Source: Prolixibacteraceae bacterium | Lineage (GTDB): Bacteria; Bacteroidota; Bacteroidia; Bacteroidales; Prolixibacteraceae | NCBI GenBank assembly: GCA_003537645.1 | Contig: DPRM01000076.1 | Coordinates: 1-22,392 of the forward strand | Direction: 5' to 3' | DNA: 22,392 nucleotides | In this document: piece by piece, positions 7,185-16,020 of the stretch | How the letters are laid out: every line of letters starts with the position of its first letter | Position numbering within the stretch: position 1 is the stretch's first letter | The notes under the pieces: model-generated | What the model was told of the DNA's origin: nothing | The model's input: the letters and a program-made list of their open reading frames with translations, nothing else | The model's database searches: none | Translations under genes and position numbers: made by a program

Positions 7185-7958
7185 ATGTCCGAATCAGTTG
7201 AAAATCTACAGTCATTTCTCGATCAGAAAGTCAACTCATTCAATCATACTTCGTTTATCGAAACCGATCCGATACAGGTTCCAGCCCAATTCACGACCAA
7301 AGAAAATATAGAAATTGCCGGATTCCTTGCAGCAACGCTGGCCTGGGGTCAACGACCAACCATTATCCGCAATGCCATGCGTTTGATTATCCTCATGAAT
7401 AACAATCCCATCGAATTTTTGCTTAATACCCCGGAAGACGAATGGAACACGTTTCTGGATTTCAAACACCGGACATTTAATGGTATCGACAGTATTTATT
7501 TTCTTAAAGCGCTGAAACATATTTACCAAAATCACAATGGGCTTGAGCAGGTTTTTACTGACGGCTATCTGAAAGATGGAACAATTTTCAGTGTGCTGGT
7601 GCATTTTAGAAAAGTGTTTTTTGAACTGGAGCACGAACACCGCACCGAAAAGCATGTTTCGGATGTTATGAAAGGCGCTGCTGCCAAAAGACTGAATATG
7701 TACCTGCGATGGATGATTCGATCTGACAATACCGGAGTCGATTTTGGCTTATGGAAACAAATTCCGGCTTCAGCACTGATGCTTCCGTTGGACGTTCACA
7801 CTGGTAATGTTGCCCGTAAACTTGGCTTACTTACCCGCACACAAAACGACTGGCGTGCCGTTGAAGAAATTACTGCAAAACTTCGTGAATTCGATCCGAA
7901 CGATCCGGTTAAATACGATTTTGCATTGTTTGGACTTGGGGTGTTTGAAGGATTTTGA
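7185..7958 (+). CDS. TIGR02757 / DUF2400 family protein
   Basis: A 257-residue cytoplasmic protein of the TIGR02757 (DUF2400) family, frequent in Bacteroidota. Recognisable blocks are the N-terminal helix AGFLAATLAWGQR (45-57), KRLNMYLRWMIR (168-179), PLDVHTGNVARKLGLL (201-216) and the C-terminal DPVKYDFALFGLG (240-252). The second half has a pattern like the helix-hairpin-helix DNA glycosylases, but no lysine/aspartate glycosylase pair can be asserted, so the biochemical activity is unknown. It starts 42 bases after lolD on the same strand with no terminator between, and probably belongs to the tatA-lolD transcript. The length is normal for the family. Confidence 0.87.
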   Translation: MSESVENLQSFLDQKVNSFNHTSFIETDPIQVPAQFTTKENIEIAGFLAATLAWGQRPTIIRNAMRLIILMNNNPIEFLLNTPEDEWNTFLDFKHRTFNGIDSIYFLKALKHIYQNHNGLEQVFTDGYLKDGTIFSVLVHFRKVFFELEHEHRTEKHVSDVMKGAAAKRLNMYLRWMIRSDNTGVDFGLWKQIPASALMLPLDVHTGNVARKLGLLTRTQNDWRAVEEITAKLREFDPNDPVKYDFALFGLGVFEGF

Positions 7959-8041
7959 ATTAATATTTCCTATTTTGCGACTGCATTTTCACTGAACATT
8001 CAATCGATGAAGTAGTTATTTATTAGAAAAATTCCATTTCT

Positions 8042-9556
8042 ATGAAGAAGACATTTCTCTCGCGTTTTTTAAATATGATTGAGAAAGGCGGCAATGCCCT
8101 TCCAAATCCTGCAACACTTTTTGCCCTGTTTGCAATTGTAGTACTCATGCTATCGGCACTGGGCGAACTTTTCGGATGGATGGCATCTCATCCGGCAACG
8201 GGAGAAATAATTAAAGTACATAATCTGCTATCGAATGAAGGATTCAGGAGAATTGTACTCGAAATGGTTGAAAATTATACAGGATTCGCACCGCTTGGAA
8301 TTGTAATGGTTGCCCTGCTTGGTATCGGAATTGCCGAAAGCAGCGGACTTATTGGTGCAGTTATCAGGCTGTTGGTACTTAAATCGCCCCAAAAACTATT
8401 GACATTTGTACTGGTTTTTTCAGGAATTATCTCAAATGTTGCCAGCGATTTGGGCTATGTACTGCTGATCCCTATGGCCGGAATTATTTTTCATTCCGTC
8501 GGCAGGCACCCCGTGGCAGGAATGGCAGCCGCCTTCGCCGGTGTATCCGGCGGTTTTAGCGCGAACCTTTTTATCGGAACCATCGATCCTTTACTGGCAG
8601 GATTATCGACCGAAGCAGCACGAATTTTAGATCCTGAATATTACGTGTTGCCAACCGCCAACTACTATTTTATGGTTGTGTCCACATTGCTGATTGCCAT
8701 TTTGGGAACCTGGGTCACCAACCGTTTTGTAGAACCCCGGCTTGGAGTATATCAGGGTGAAGTAGTTGCCGAATCAATGGACAGATTAAGCCCTCTTGAA
8801 CGAAAAGGCTTACGATGGGTTATCCTTTTCGCATTGGCATGGATAGTACTCTTTGCTGTCGGTCTTATTCCTGATCACGGGTTTCTGCGCGGAACCGACA
8901 ACTCTATTCTGCATTCTCCATTAATAAAAGGCTTTATCGCTTTTCTGTTCATGATTGCCGCAAGTCTGGGTATCGTTTACGGAGCTGTTACCGGAAAATT
9001 TAAAAGCGACAACGATGTTGTAAAAGGAATGAGCGACAGTTTTAAAACCCTCGCATCCTTTTTGGTTTTGGTATTTTTCGCTGCTCAGTTTGTTGCTTAT
9101 TTCAAATGGAGCAACCTTGGACTGGTGCTGGCAGTTAATGGAGCCGGTTTTCTTCAGCAGGCAGAACTCGGACTCATTTCATTGATTATTCTTTTTGTGA
9201 TGCTTTCAGGATTTATCAACCTTTTTATGGGAAGCGCTTCGGCCAAATGGGCTATTATGGGACCCGTTTTTATCCCCATGTTTATGCTACTGGGCTATTC
9301 TCCTGAATTATCGCAGGCGATTTTCAGGGTTGGCGATTCGGTTACCAACATCATTTCACCCATGATGAGTTTCTTTGCCCTGATCATTGTTTATTTTGAG
9401 AAATACCAGAAAAATGCCGGGCTTGGCACTCTAATTTCTACAATGCTGCCTTATACCATTGTATTTACCATTTTCTGGACTTTGCTGCTAATTGTTTGGG
9501 CATTGCTTGATTTGCCACTCGGGCCTGAAGCCCCGATACATTACTTAAAACAATGA
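8042..9556 (+). CDS. AbgT-family transporter
   Basis: Inner-membrane transporter of the AbgT family. Known members carry p-aminobenzoyl-glutamate (E. coli AbgT) or have been reported as sulfonamide/antimetabolite exporters (MtrF, YdaH). The 504-residue protein is almost entirely hydrophobic helices. Family landmarks are NPATLFALFA near the N-terminus (22-31), SNVASDLGYVLLIP (131-144), GVSGGFSANL (167-176), a glycine-rich re-entrant-like segment around residues 391-413 with SAKWAIMGPVFIP, and GDSVTNIISPMM (about 431-442). It lies 83 bases after the TIGR02757 gene. No good promoter box was found in that gap (only an imperfect CTATTTTG at 7971-7978), so it may be read with the operon upstream. 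Substrate and direction of transport cannot be read from the sequence. Confidence 0.92.
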   Translation: MKKTFLSRFLNMIEKGGNALPNPATLFALFAIVVLMLSALGELFGWMASHPATGEIIKVHNLLSNEGFRRIVLEMVENYTGFAPLGIVMVALLGIGIAESSGLIGAVIRLLVLKSPQKLLTFVLVFSGIISNVASDLGYVLLIPMAGIIFHSVGRHPVAGMAAAFAGVSGGFSANLFIGTIDPLLAGLSTEAARILDPEYYVLPTANYYFMVVSTLLIAILGTWVTNRFVEPRLGVYQGEVVAESMDRLSPLERKGLRWVILFALAWIVLFAVGLIPDHGFLRGTDNSILHSPLIKGFIAFLFMIAASLGIVYGAVTGKFKSDNDVVKGMSDSFKTLASFLVLVFFAAQFVAYFKWSNLGLVLAVNGAGFLQQAELGLISLIILFVMLSGFINLFMGSASAKWAIMGPVFIPMFMLLGYSPELSQAIFRVGDSVTNIISPMMSFFALIIVYFEKYQKNAGLGTLISTMLPYTIVFTIFWTLLLIVWALLDLPLGPEAPIHYLKQ

Positions 9557-9570
9557 TCATTAAAGGTCTG

Positions 9571-11778
9571 TCAATTAAACCAGTACGATAATTTCAGTAC
9601 CAGTGCGCGGTTGCGCGAACTCCAGTTGCCTGTGTAATAATTGTCGGTGTAAACAATAAACAGGTCGGAAACCGGCTTGTACCTCCACTGAAACCGCATG
9701 TTTATATTCATGTTGTCGATTTGTTCGTTGTACTGAACAAAGGTTGATAGAAATACTTTCTCGCTTAAGGTAAGATCAAGTTTAGGGCCGATTAACCAAA
9801 AATTCGCGCGTTCAAAAGGAGCTGGTAAATGAATATCCGAATATGAATAATTCATTGACAATTTCATGTATGGTTGGTACCTGTATGTAAGCTGTCCTTC
9901 AAAAAAATTAATGTCGCCACTGTAAAAACCTCCGCGGCCGAGAGTAGTTGTGAAATTGAAAAATTTACGTGTGTCAGACATATATTCAACGAACCAGGCA
10001 TTTGATGAGTATTCCGTACCTTTCTTCAAAACCGTTGGGCTAATGTGAGTCGGATCAAAATCAGCATCCAGCCTTGTATAAAAATCCATGATCCCAGCCG
10101 ACAAAATTGACCGGGAACTAAATTCGACCTTATAACTCATTGTAAGTTCATGGTCCAACTGCTTATAATCAGGACTAAAGAAATAGTCGGCCTCCACTTC
10201 AATTCCATGACTGACAACCTTTTTATTGGGAATCCACAAATAGCTGAATTCAGGATTCAGAAGATGATATCCTTTGCGACGCACAAATCCGGTTTCGGCA
10301 TTATAGTTTTCGCTCACACTGGCCTGTGCAAGCTCTAAACTAAGCCGCTTCGAATTATAAGAAAGCCACGATCCCTGGGCAAATTGTTTCCCGGGATTTT
10401 CAGGACTGAACGAACGGTGGTAAAACAGTTTCCCTTTCCATTCGTTGCTACGGCTGGCCAAATTGTAATCGATACCTGCAACCCTGTTAAATTTCTGTCC
10501 TCCGGGCTCATCCATATATTCTTTGTTCACCAGAATCATCCCGATGCTCGAGCGCGAAAATAGTTTGCGCTGCAATGATGCTACAAAAAAGTTGCGCGAC
10601 AACTGATTGCCCGTACTGTCGGTTTCCATGTCGCCAATTTTCTCGGTTTGCATGTTAATTATTCCGAGTCGCCAGTTTTTATCGAGTTTGCCGCTTAGCC
10701 TGGCTCCGGCCAGAACCGGTGCGTCGAGTCCAATCCTGCGCGAAAAGAATGGTGTTACCGATCCAAATCCGTAATTTGAAAACAGATCGCTGTTTTCGAG
10801 AAAGAACTGTCGTTTTTCAGGAAAGAAAAGCTCGAACCGGTCTAAGTTGGTGACCTGCTGATCGACTTCAGCCTGCGAAAAATCGGGATTGTAAGTCAGG
10901 TCAAGATTCATTGAGGTGGTGATTCCCAGTTTGGCATCGAAGCCAAAATCTTTGCGGTAGCTGGTACTTTCACCTGTCTCGAAATTTTTAGCGGCACTTC
11001 CAAAAATATATGGAATAACTGAAAACATCATTTTCGATTTCGGGAGCGGTTCGTCCCATTGCAGAACGCCTGTATAAGCAAGGCTGGCAGTCGGAAACTG
11101 GCGAGGCACCGGTGCCCACGACGACTTTTCATTTGTTTTCAAATCGAGACGGCTAAAATTTACATACCAGCGATCGGTGCCCGATTTAAACCTTACGGAT
11201 CGAAACGGGATACGCATTTCGGTCACCCAGCGGTCGTCGTATTGCATTGTTTTTGAGTCCCATTTGCAGTCCCAGTTCAGGTTGATTGCACTGCCATCCG
11301 ACATGGTTCCATCCCATTTGGCGCCCGATGCTGAAGCTCCGAAAGAGAACCCATTGGTTTGATCGAGAAAAGTATCGAAGAAAACCAGTACATTATCGTT
11401 GTTCCCAAAATTAAAATCGCGCCGGAAAGATTCCATGATTCGTTTACCGGGAACTGTATCAAAAAACGTGATTCCCAGATAGAAAGCCTTTTCGTCATAC
11501 GTCATCACCACTTCCGATTGCGACTTTGGACTTCCGGAATCGACGGGCAACACCAGACGGAAATCGCTGGCCCTTTGTGCTTTCTCCCAATCGGGTTCGT
11601 TGATTAATCCATCAATTTTGATGGCATCGTTTGCTTTTTTGATATTGAGGATAAACTCGTCATTGTTCTTACGAACAGCAGGATCTGTTTTTGATTGTTT
11701 AGTAACAGAAAGTTTTTTTTCGGACGACCAGGCAAGAATGTTCAGTAAAAAGAACAGACCAAAAATCAGGAATTTCAT
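9571..11778 (-). CDS. DUF5916 outer-membrane protein with CBM9-like N-terminus
   Basis: A 735-residue exported protein of the DUF5916 family. The first 16-18 residues form a signal peptide (hydrophobic run in MKFLIFGLFFLLNILAW). A domain like carbohydrate-binding family 9 follows (about 45-240), opening with IKIDGLINEPDWEKA and containing the DNVLVFFDT and WVTEMRIPFRSV strands. The DUF5916 core (about 250-340) contains YNPDFSQAEVDQ and the FFPEKRQFFLENSDLF block, typical of the family. The rest alternates short aromatic strands and ends in SYWFN, as expected for an outer-membrane beta barrel. The function of the family is not established; carbohydrate binding is suggested only by the fold. 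It is 93 bases downstream of the efflux operon but has its own promoter box, and it converges on the AbgT gene with 14 bases between stops. Confidence 0.88.
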   Translation of the reverse strand: MKFLIFGLFFLLNILAWSSEKKLSVTKQSKTDPAVRKNNDEFILNIKKANDAIKIDGLINEPDWEKAQRASDFRLVLPVDSGSPKSQSEVVMTYDEKAFYLGITFFDTVPGKRIMESFRRDFNFGNNDNVLVFFDTFLDQTNGFSFGASASGAKWDGTMSDGSAINLNWDCKWDSKTMQYDDRWVTEMRIPFRSVRFKSGTDRWYVNFSRLDLKTNEKSSWAPVPRQFPTASLAYTGVLQWDEPLPKSKMMFSVIPYIFGSAAKNFETGESTSYRKDFGFDAKLGITTSMNLDLTYNPDFSQAEVDQQVTNLDRFELFFPEKRQFFLENSDLFSNYGFGSVTPFFSRRIGLDAPVLAGARLSGKLDKNWRLGIINMQTEKIGDMETDSTGNQLSRNFFVASLQRKLFSRSSIGMILVNKEYMDEPGGQKFNRVAGIDYNLASRSNEWKGKLFYHRSFSPENPGKQFAQGSWLSYNSKRLSLELAQASVSENYNAETGFVRRKGYHLLNPEFSYLWIPNKKVVSHGIEVEADYFFSPDYKQLDHELTMSYKVEFSSRSILSAGIMDFYTRLDADFDPTHISPTVLKKGTEYSSNAWFVEYMSDTRKFFNFTTTLGRGGFYSGDINFFEGQLTYRYQPYMKLSMNYSYSDIHLPAPFERANFWLIGPKLDLTLSEKVFLSTFVQYNEQIDNMNINMRFQWRYKPVSDLFIVYTDNYYTGNWSSRNRALVLKLSYWFN

Positions 11779-11813
11779 TGAGTTGGTTTAGCGTTTGGTT
11801 TTTATTAACTTGT

Positions 11814-11844
11814 CAAAAGTACAAAAACCCTTTATGCAACCAAC
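11814..11844 (-). promoter_or_regulatory. Promoter for the DUF5916 gene
   Basis: On the minus strand, GTTG (11841-11844), a 19-base spacer and TACTTTTG (11814-11821) fit the Bacteroidota -33/-7 pattern with one mismatch. The start site falls near 11807, giving a leader of about 28 bases. Confidence 0.5.
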
Positions 11845-11871
11845 CCAGGAGTTACAAACAATTGTTAACAG

Positions 11872-13131
11872 CTATTCATTGCTTGCCACTTTCTGGCTTT
11901 CAGTTTTAAACTTTTCTGGCTGATAGAGCATTACGACATCACCTTCCTTCAAACTTTTGCCAATGGCGCCATATTCATCGTTTTCGATAATCAGGTCAAT
12001 TTCATGTTCAACAATTTTACCACCACGTTTCAGATACACAATCTGCTTACCGTTTTTCGTAAAAATGGCTTTTCGCGGAACCAGTAACTGATCTTTCATA
12101 TTGCCAACAATAATGTTGTTATTGGCTGTCATCCCGGGTTTCAGTTCCTTGTCGCTTCTCTCGAACCGGATGATGAGCTTGAAGGCTTTCATGTCAAAAT
12201 CCTTATGATCTTCTCCAATAGTAGCAATTTTGATCACATTACCGTGAAAAACCTTGTCGGGAAGCGCATCGATTGTAATCCTCACGCTATCATTCAGTTC
12301 AACTTTAGCAATGTCAATTTCCCTGATGTAAGTTTCGGTAATTACAACCGACATATCGGGCAAGGTGGCAATCAAAGGTCGCCAGATGCTTATTTCGGTG
12401 TCTTTCCCATACGATTTCCCTGACCAGTCTTTCGCAAACATTACGATTCCATCTTCAGGAGCAGTAATTTTGGTGGCAGCCAATGCTTTTTGGTACTTTT
12501 CAATCTGCATCTGAAGCTGGTTTGCCCTCTGCTGATAACGACCGACCTGAATTTTGAGCCGGTTTCTATCCAGTAAATAATCTCTTCTTATTTTTTCAAT
12601 GTTCATTTCTGCCTTTTGGTAACTCATCTGGGTTTTACGCTGATAAGCCTCCGATTCGTATTTCGACTGTTCAAGGTCAATCTTAAGGTAATCCAGATCG
12701 AGCTTTGCATTGGTGAGCCCTTCCCTCTTCCTGGAAAGATTTACAGTTGAATCAATTACAGCATTCCGAAGATCGGCATCAAATTTTTCCTTGTCCTGAA
12801 TTCTGGTGCGCATCATGTTCATAATCTGACTCTCATCGAGCTTTGCAATGTAATCTCCTTTCTTTACGGCTTTCCCTTCAAGAATTAAATCAACAATTTT
12901 TAGCTGGTAAACACGCAATTCCTGGTCGCAGATTTCAGGAGAAAGGTTTATTTCCGTGTATTTTTCTCCTTTTACTTCGCCCTTGCTGGTAATAACCGTT
13001 TCAATATTACCGCGCTTTACAGTGTAGGTTTTGCCCGATTCGGGTTTTTCCTGAAGTGCAAAAAATATGGCAACAGCAATAAATACGACAATTAGGACAG
13101 CTATAATCCGGTAATTTTTATTTTTTAACAT
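11872..13131 (-). CDS. Membrane fusion protein 2 (HlyD/MacA-type periplasmic adaptor)
   Basis: Periplasmic adaptor of a tripartite export system linking an inner-membrane transporter to a TolC-type channel. The 419 residues include an N-terminal anchor helix (about 8-26), the first half of the barrel-sandwich (lipoyl-like) domain around 45-100, a long charged coiled-coil hairpin (about 105-220), and the second lipoyl half at ITAPEDGIV. A beta-barrel domain (about 255-345) and a membrane-proximal domain follow. It is the last gene of the four-gene operon, starting 5 bases after the tolC-like stop, so the two are probably translationally linked. It is a paralogue of the adaptor encoded first in the operon; for example NLRIYELTITDM there corresponds to ELRVYQLKIVDL here. 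The cargo is unknown. Confidence 0.9.
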   Translation of the reverse strand: MLKNKNYRIIAVLIVVFIAVAIFFALQEKPESGKTYTVKRGNIETVITSKGEVKGEKYTEINLSPEICDQELRVYQLKIVDLILEGKAVKKGDYIAKLDESQIMNMMRTRIQDKEKFDADLRNAVIDSTVNLSRKREGLTNAKLDLDYLKIDLEQSKYESEAYQRKTQMSYQKAEMNIEKIRRDYLLDRNRLKIQVGRYQQRANQLQMQIEKYQKALAATKITAPEDGIVMFAKDWSGKSYGKDTEISIWRPLIATLPDMSVVITETYIREIDIAKVELNDSVRITIDALPDKVFHGNVIKIATIGEDHKDFDMKAFKLIIRFERSDKELKPGMTANNNIIVGNMKDQLLVPRKAIFTKNGKQIVYLKRGGKIVEHEIDLIIENDEYGAIGKSLKEGDVVMLYQPEKFKTESQKVASNE

Positions 13132-13136
13132 GATGA

Positions 13137-14624
13137 TCAGTTTTCTATAATTTTATCGTATTCGGCAGTAATACTTTCTTTCCTGACAAAATCGTACAAT
13201 GCAAGCATGCGCAAACGGTAGTAATAATTCCAGTATGTTTTTACAGCGTTTATGTACGATCTTCGTGCCGATTCGCGATCGTTACGGGCAATATTCAGCT
13301 TAATAACATCAACTTTTCCAATCAGGAAACGCTGAAAGGTAACTTCATATCCTTTCTGAGCAACGGTGTCAGCTTTTGCCGCATTTCGAACCTGTTCGGC
13401 CTGAAGATTAAATTCCATCACCGATTGAAAAACATTTTGTTCGAAGTCGATACGCGATTGCCTTATCCGGGCATTAACTACTTCGCGGTTCGATTCGGCC
13501 ATCATTAAACGGCCTTTTCGGCGTCCCCAATCAACAAGCGGAATACTCACGCCAATGCGAAAACGCTGGCTTTGGTCGGGCTCATCATAAACCATGTCAA
13601 AATTATCGGCTGATTGGTTTAGTCCGTAAACTGCATAAAGACTGGTACTTAAACCCGTTTCCGATTTTGCTCTGGCTACCTCCCTGCTTTGTTCAATCAT
13701 TTGTTGCTCCTGATCAAGAATATCCGGATTGTTTTGCAGCGCCAGATTTAATGCTTCGTCGGCCATAATTTGCAATGTTGGTATTTCTGAAGGTACAATG
13801 CAGTTGATCCGTGTTTTTTTATCAAGCATCAGGTACGAATTCAGTCCCGACTGCGAGCGTTCAACTTCCAGTTTCGCCTGATTTAGCGACTGCGTGGCAT
13901 TTAACTGGTTCAGTTCCAGATTCAGCAATTCATCCTGGGTAACCGTTCCAACCTGGAAACGGCCTTTCCCTATTTTATACAAAGTATCGGCGTTTGATTG
14001 ATTGTTCTCCGCAATTTTCAGCTGAATTTGTGCTTCAACCAAATCAAAAAACATGGCGGTCGATTTCATGGCAAGGGTTTCCTGCGACTGAACAAATTCT
14101 TTTTTTGCCTTTTCGTATTTAATCGGTTCTATTTTCGATTGCCATTTCAACGCGTTATACCCGTTTAGCGACTGTGAATAACCAACGCTTACCGGAGTTG
14201 CCTGGTACGATGTTTTCTGGTCGCCACTCAGGTTTTTCACCATTCCGAGTTCCGAACTCAGGAAAAAACTACCACCTGTAAGTCCAACTTTTTGGTTCAC
14301 CTGCATGGTCAAATCCGAGTTAAAATAATCGCGCAGTACATATTCTTCTTCGTTGGTCTGGAAATTATACTCGCGTTTGCGGTAATGATTAAAATCGAGT
14401 GGTGTCGTTGTCAGATTCAGGCTCGGCAATTTGTCGGCTTTGTAATACCTGAATTCCCAGTAACTGGCCAAATACATGTTTTTATTTCTGAAAGCATCCA
14501 GCGAGTTTTGCGATGCGAGTTTCACGACCTGGTCAAGGTTCAGGTTGTAATTATCCTGCTGTGCATATACTTTAAGTCCGAATCCTGAAATCAATACGAT
14601 CAGGAATAGAAATATCTTTTTCAT
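13137..14624 (-). CDS. TolC-family outer-membrane factor
   Basis: Outer-membrane channel of a tripartite efflux or secretion system. It has 495 residues, close to the family norm. A cleavable signal peptide is clear (about 1-22, ending VYA before QQDNYN). The mature protein has the duplicated TolC layout: LDQVVKLASQNSLDAFRN opens the first repeat and ADEALNLALQNNPDILDQEQ opens the second. Each repeat is followed by long Gln/Asn/Glu-rich helices that form the periplasmic tunnel. The segment FRIGVSIPLVDWGRRKG (about residues 352-368) is a typical TolC strand-to-helix transition. The gene lies between the permease (21 bases upstream) and the second adaptor (5 bases downstream), so it is almost certainly the exit duct for this machine. 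Confidence 0.92.
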   Translation of the reverse strand: MKKIFLFLIVLISGFGLKVYAQQDNYNLNLDQVVKLASQNSLDAFRNKNMYLASYWEFRYYKADKLPSLNLTTTPLDFNHYRKREYNFQTNEEEYVLRDYFNSDLTMQVNQKVGLTGGSFFLSSELGMVKNLSGDQKTSYQATPVSVGYSQSLNGYNALKWQSKIEPIKYEKAKKEFVQSQETLAMKSTAMFFDLVEAQIQLKIAENNQSNADTLYKIGKGRFQVGTVTQDELLNLELNQLNATQSLNQAKLEVERSQSGLNSYLMLDKKTRINCIVPSEIPTLQIMADEALNLALQNNPDILDQEQQMIEQSREVARAKSETGLSTSLYAVYGLNQSADNFDMVYDEPDQSQRFRIGVSIPLVDWGRRKGRLMMAESNREVVNARIRQSRIDFEQNVFQSVMEFNLQAEQVRNAAKADTVAQKGYEVTFQRFLIGKVDVIKLNIARNDRESARRSYINAVKTYWNYYYRLRMLALYDFVRKESITAEYDKIIEN

Positions 14625-14645
14625 TTTGTTGATTGATTTTATTGG

Positions 14646-15998
14646 TTAGGCTCGTAATGATTCAACAGGATCTTTTTCGGCAGCCCGCTTGGCCGGCATA
14701 TATCCAAACATAATGCCTACCAGAGCCGAGACTCCGAATGCAATGAAAATGCTGAAAAATGAAACAACGGTTTTGATATCAAAAGCAATTGTGATGATTT
14801 GTGAAAGTACTACTCCAAGTATAATTCCGATAATTCCTCCTGAAATGCTTATAAGGGTCGATTCGGCTAAAAACTGTGCAACAATGTCTTTTCGTGAAGC
14901 GCCGATGGCCTGACGGGTTCCAATTTCGCGGATTCGTTCCATCACCGATGCAAGCATAATATTCATAATGCCGATTCCGCCAACGATGAGCGAAATACCT
15001 GCAATGGCACCCAAAACTATGTTGAAGATTTTTTTTGTCCGTTGCTGTTGTTTGAGCAGCAACTCTGGAATGGTCACCTCAAAATCGTATAAGCCGGAAT
15101 GTCGTCGTAAAAGTATTTTTTTAACCACACTTGCCGTAGCGCCCAATTGCTCTGTTTCTTTAACCTGAAGGATGATCTTGTCCAACTGATTCGGGTTGTT
15201 ATCGTTTGATGCACTCGCGGTTGAAGTACCCGAAATAACTATTCGTCTGCGGGCATTGGCACTTTCAACCTCATCGGCACGAATAAGCGCCCGGTTCTTA
15301 AACCGCATCAGAATTGTTTGTGCCGGAACAAAAATTTTATTGTCGGAACTGCTGATTCCCATTTCGTCGGAAGCAGAAGCAGTAAAATCGCGACGCTCGA
15401 CCACACCGATAATTTTCAGCCAGATTTGGCCGCATTTGATCGATTTTCCCACCGGATCTTCCTGATTGAAAAACACTGTTTTAATGTTGTCGCCGATCAC
15501 ACAAACCGGCTGACCCGATTCTTCCTGAAGCGGCTTGAAAATCTCGCCCGACTGCAAACTGATATTAAATAAGCTGAAATAATTCGAGTTCACACCCTCA
15601 AGAACAATCGGTTTACTTTTCCCGTCGATGATGGCAGAATAGTTGTACGAAATTACCGGACTAACAATGCTAATTGTGGGGATAATCTCCTGAATGGCTT
15701 TTAAATCCATCATAGTTAAGCCCCGCGAGAACTTTTTGGCACCGGCTTTTTCTTCTTCGCTGCTTTCGCTACTGTTCCCAATAGAGACTTCAGTGGGAGT
15801 TACGATAATATTATTGACACCGACCATTTTTATCTGTTCCAGAATTTCCTGTTCGGCGCCATTACCAATGGCCATCATGCTGATAACAGCTGCGACCCCG
15901 AAAATAATACCCAGCGCGGTGAGTATCGATTTGAGTTTATTGGCAATAATTGCCTCAAACCCAATTACAATGTCATGAAAATATTTTTTGAAAATCAT
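14646..15998 (-). CDS. MacB/FtsX-type ABC permease without fused ATPase
   Basis: Inner-membrane permease of the MacB/FtsX (type VII ABC, mechanotransmission) family, 450 residues with four membrane helices: about 22-44, then after a large periplasmic core about 322-345, 378-402 and 405-432. The N-terminal KLKSILTALGIIFGVAAVIS and the GGIGIMNIMLASVMERIREI segment, followed by GTRQAIGA, are characteristic. The C-terminal PAKRAAEKDPVESLRA is also typical. The periplasmic core has a Ser/Glu-rich insert near 77-89. Unlike MacB proper, it carries no nucleotide-binding domain, and no ATPase gene lies in the operon. It is second in the operon, 22 bases after adaptor 1. Cargo could be a small molecule, peptide or lipoprotein; this cannot be decided from the sequence. 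Confidence 0.92.
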   Translation of the reverse strand: MIFKKYFHDIVIGFEAIIANKLKSILTALGIIFGVAAVISMMAIGNGAEQEILEQIKMVGVNNIIVTPTEVSIGNSSESSEEEKAGAKKFSRGLTMMDLKAIQEIIPTISIVSPVISYNYSAIIDGKSKPIVLEGVNSNYFSLFNISLQSGEIFKPLQEESGQPVCVIGDNIKTVFFNQEDPVGKSIKCGQIWLKIIGVVERRDFTASASDEMGISSSDNKIFVPAQTILMRFKNRALIRADEVESANARRRIVISGTSTASASNDNNPNQLDKIILQVKETEQLGATASVVKKILLRRHSGLYDFEVTIPELLLKQQQRTKKIFNIVLGAIAGISLIVGGIGIMNIMLASVMERIREIGTRQAIGASRKDIVAQFLAESTLISISGGIIGIILGVVLSQIITIAFDIKTVVSFFSIFIAFGVSALVGIMFGYMPAKRAAEKDPVESLRA

Positions 15999-16020
15999 AG
16001 TTGCAAATTTTATGAGACGG

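Noticed and set aside
7185..7958. Calling the TIGR02757 protein a DNA glycosylase
   Set aside because: Only the general helical pattern resembles that fold; the catalytic Lys/Asp pair cannot be identified with confidence.
7971..7978. CTATTTTG upstream of the AbgT gene as its promoter
   Set aside because: It does not align to TAnnTTTG (CT in place of TA) and has no clear -33 element, so it was not listed as a feature.
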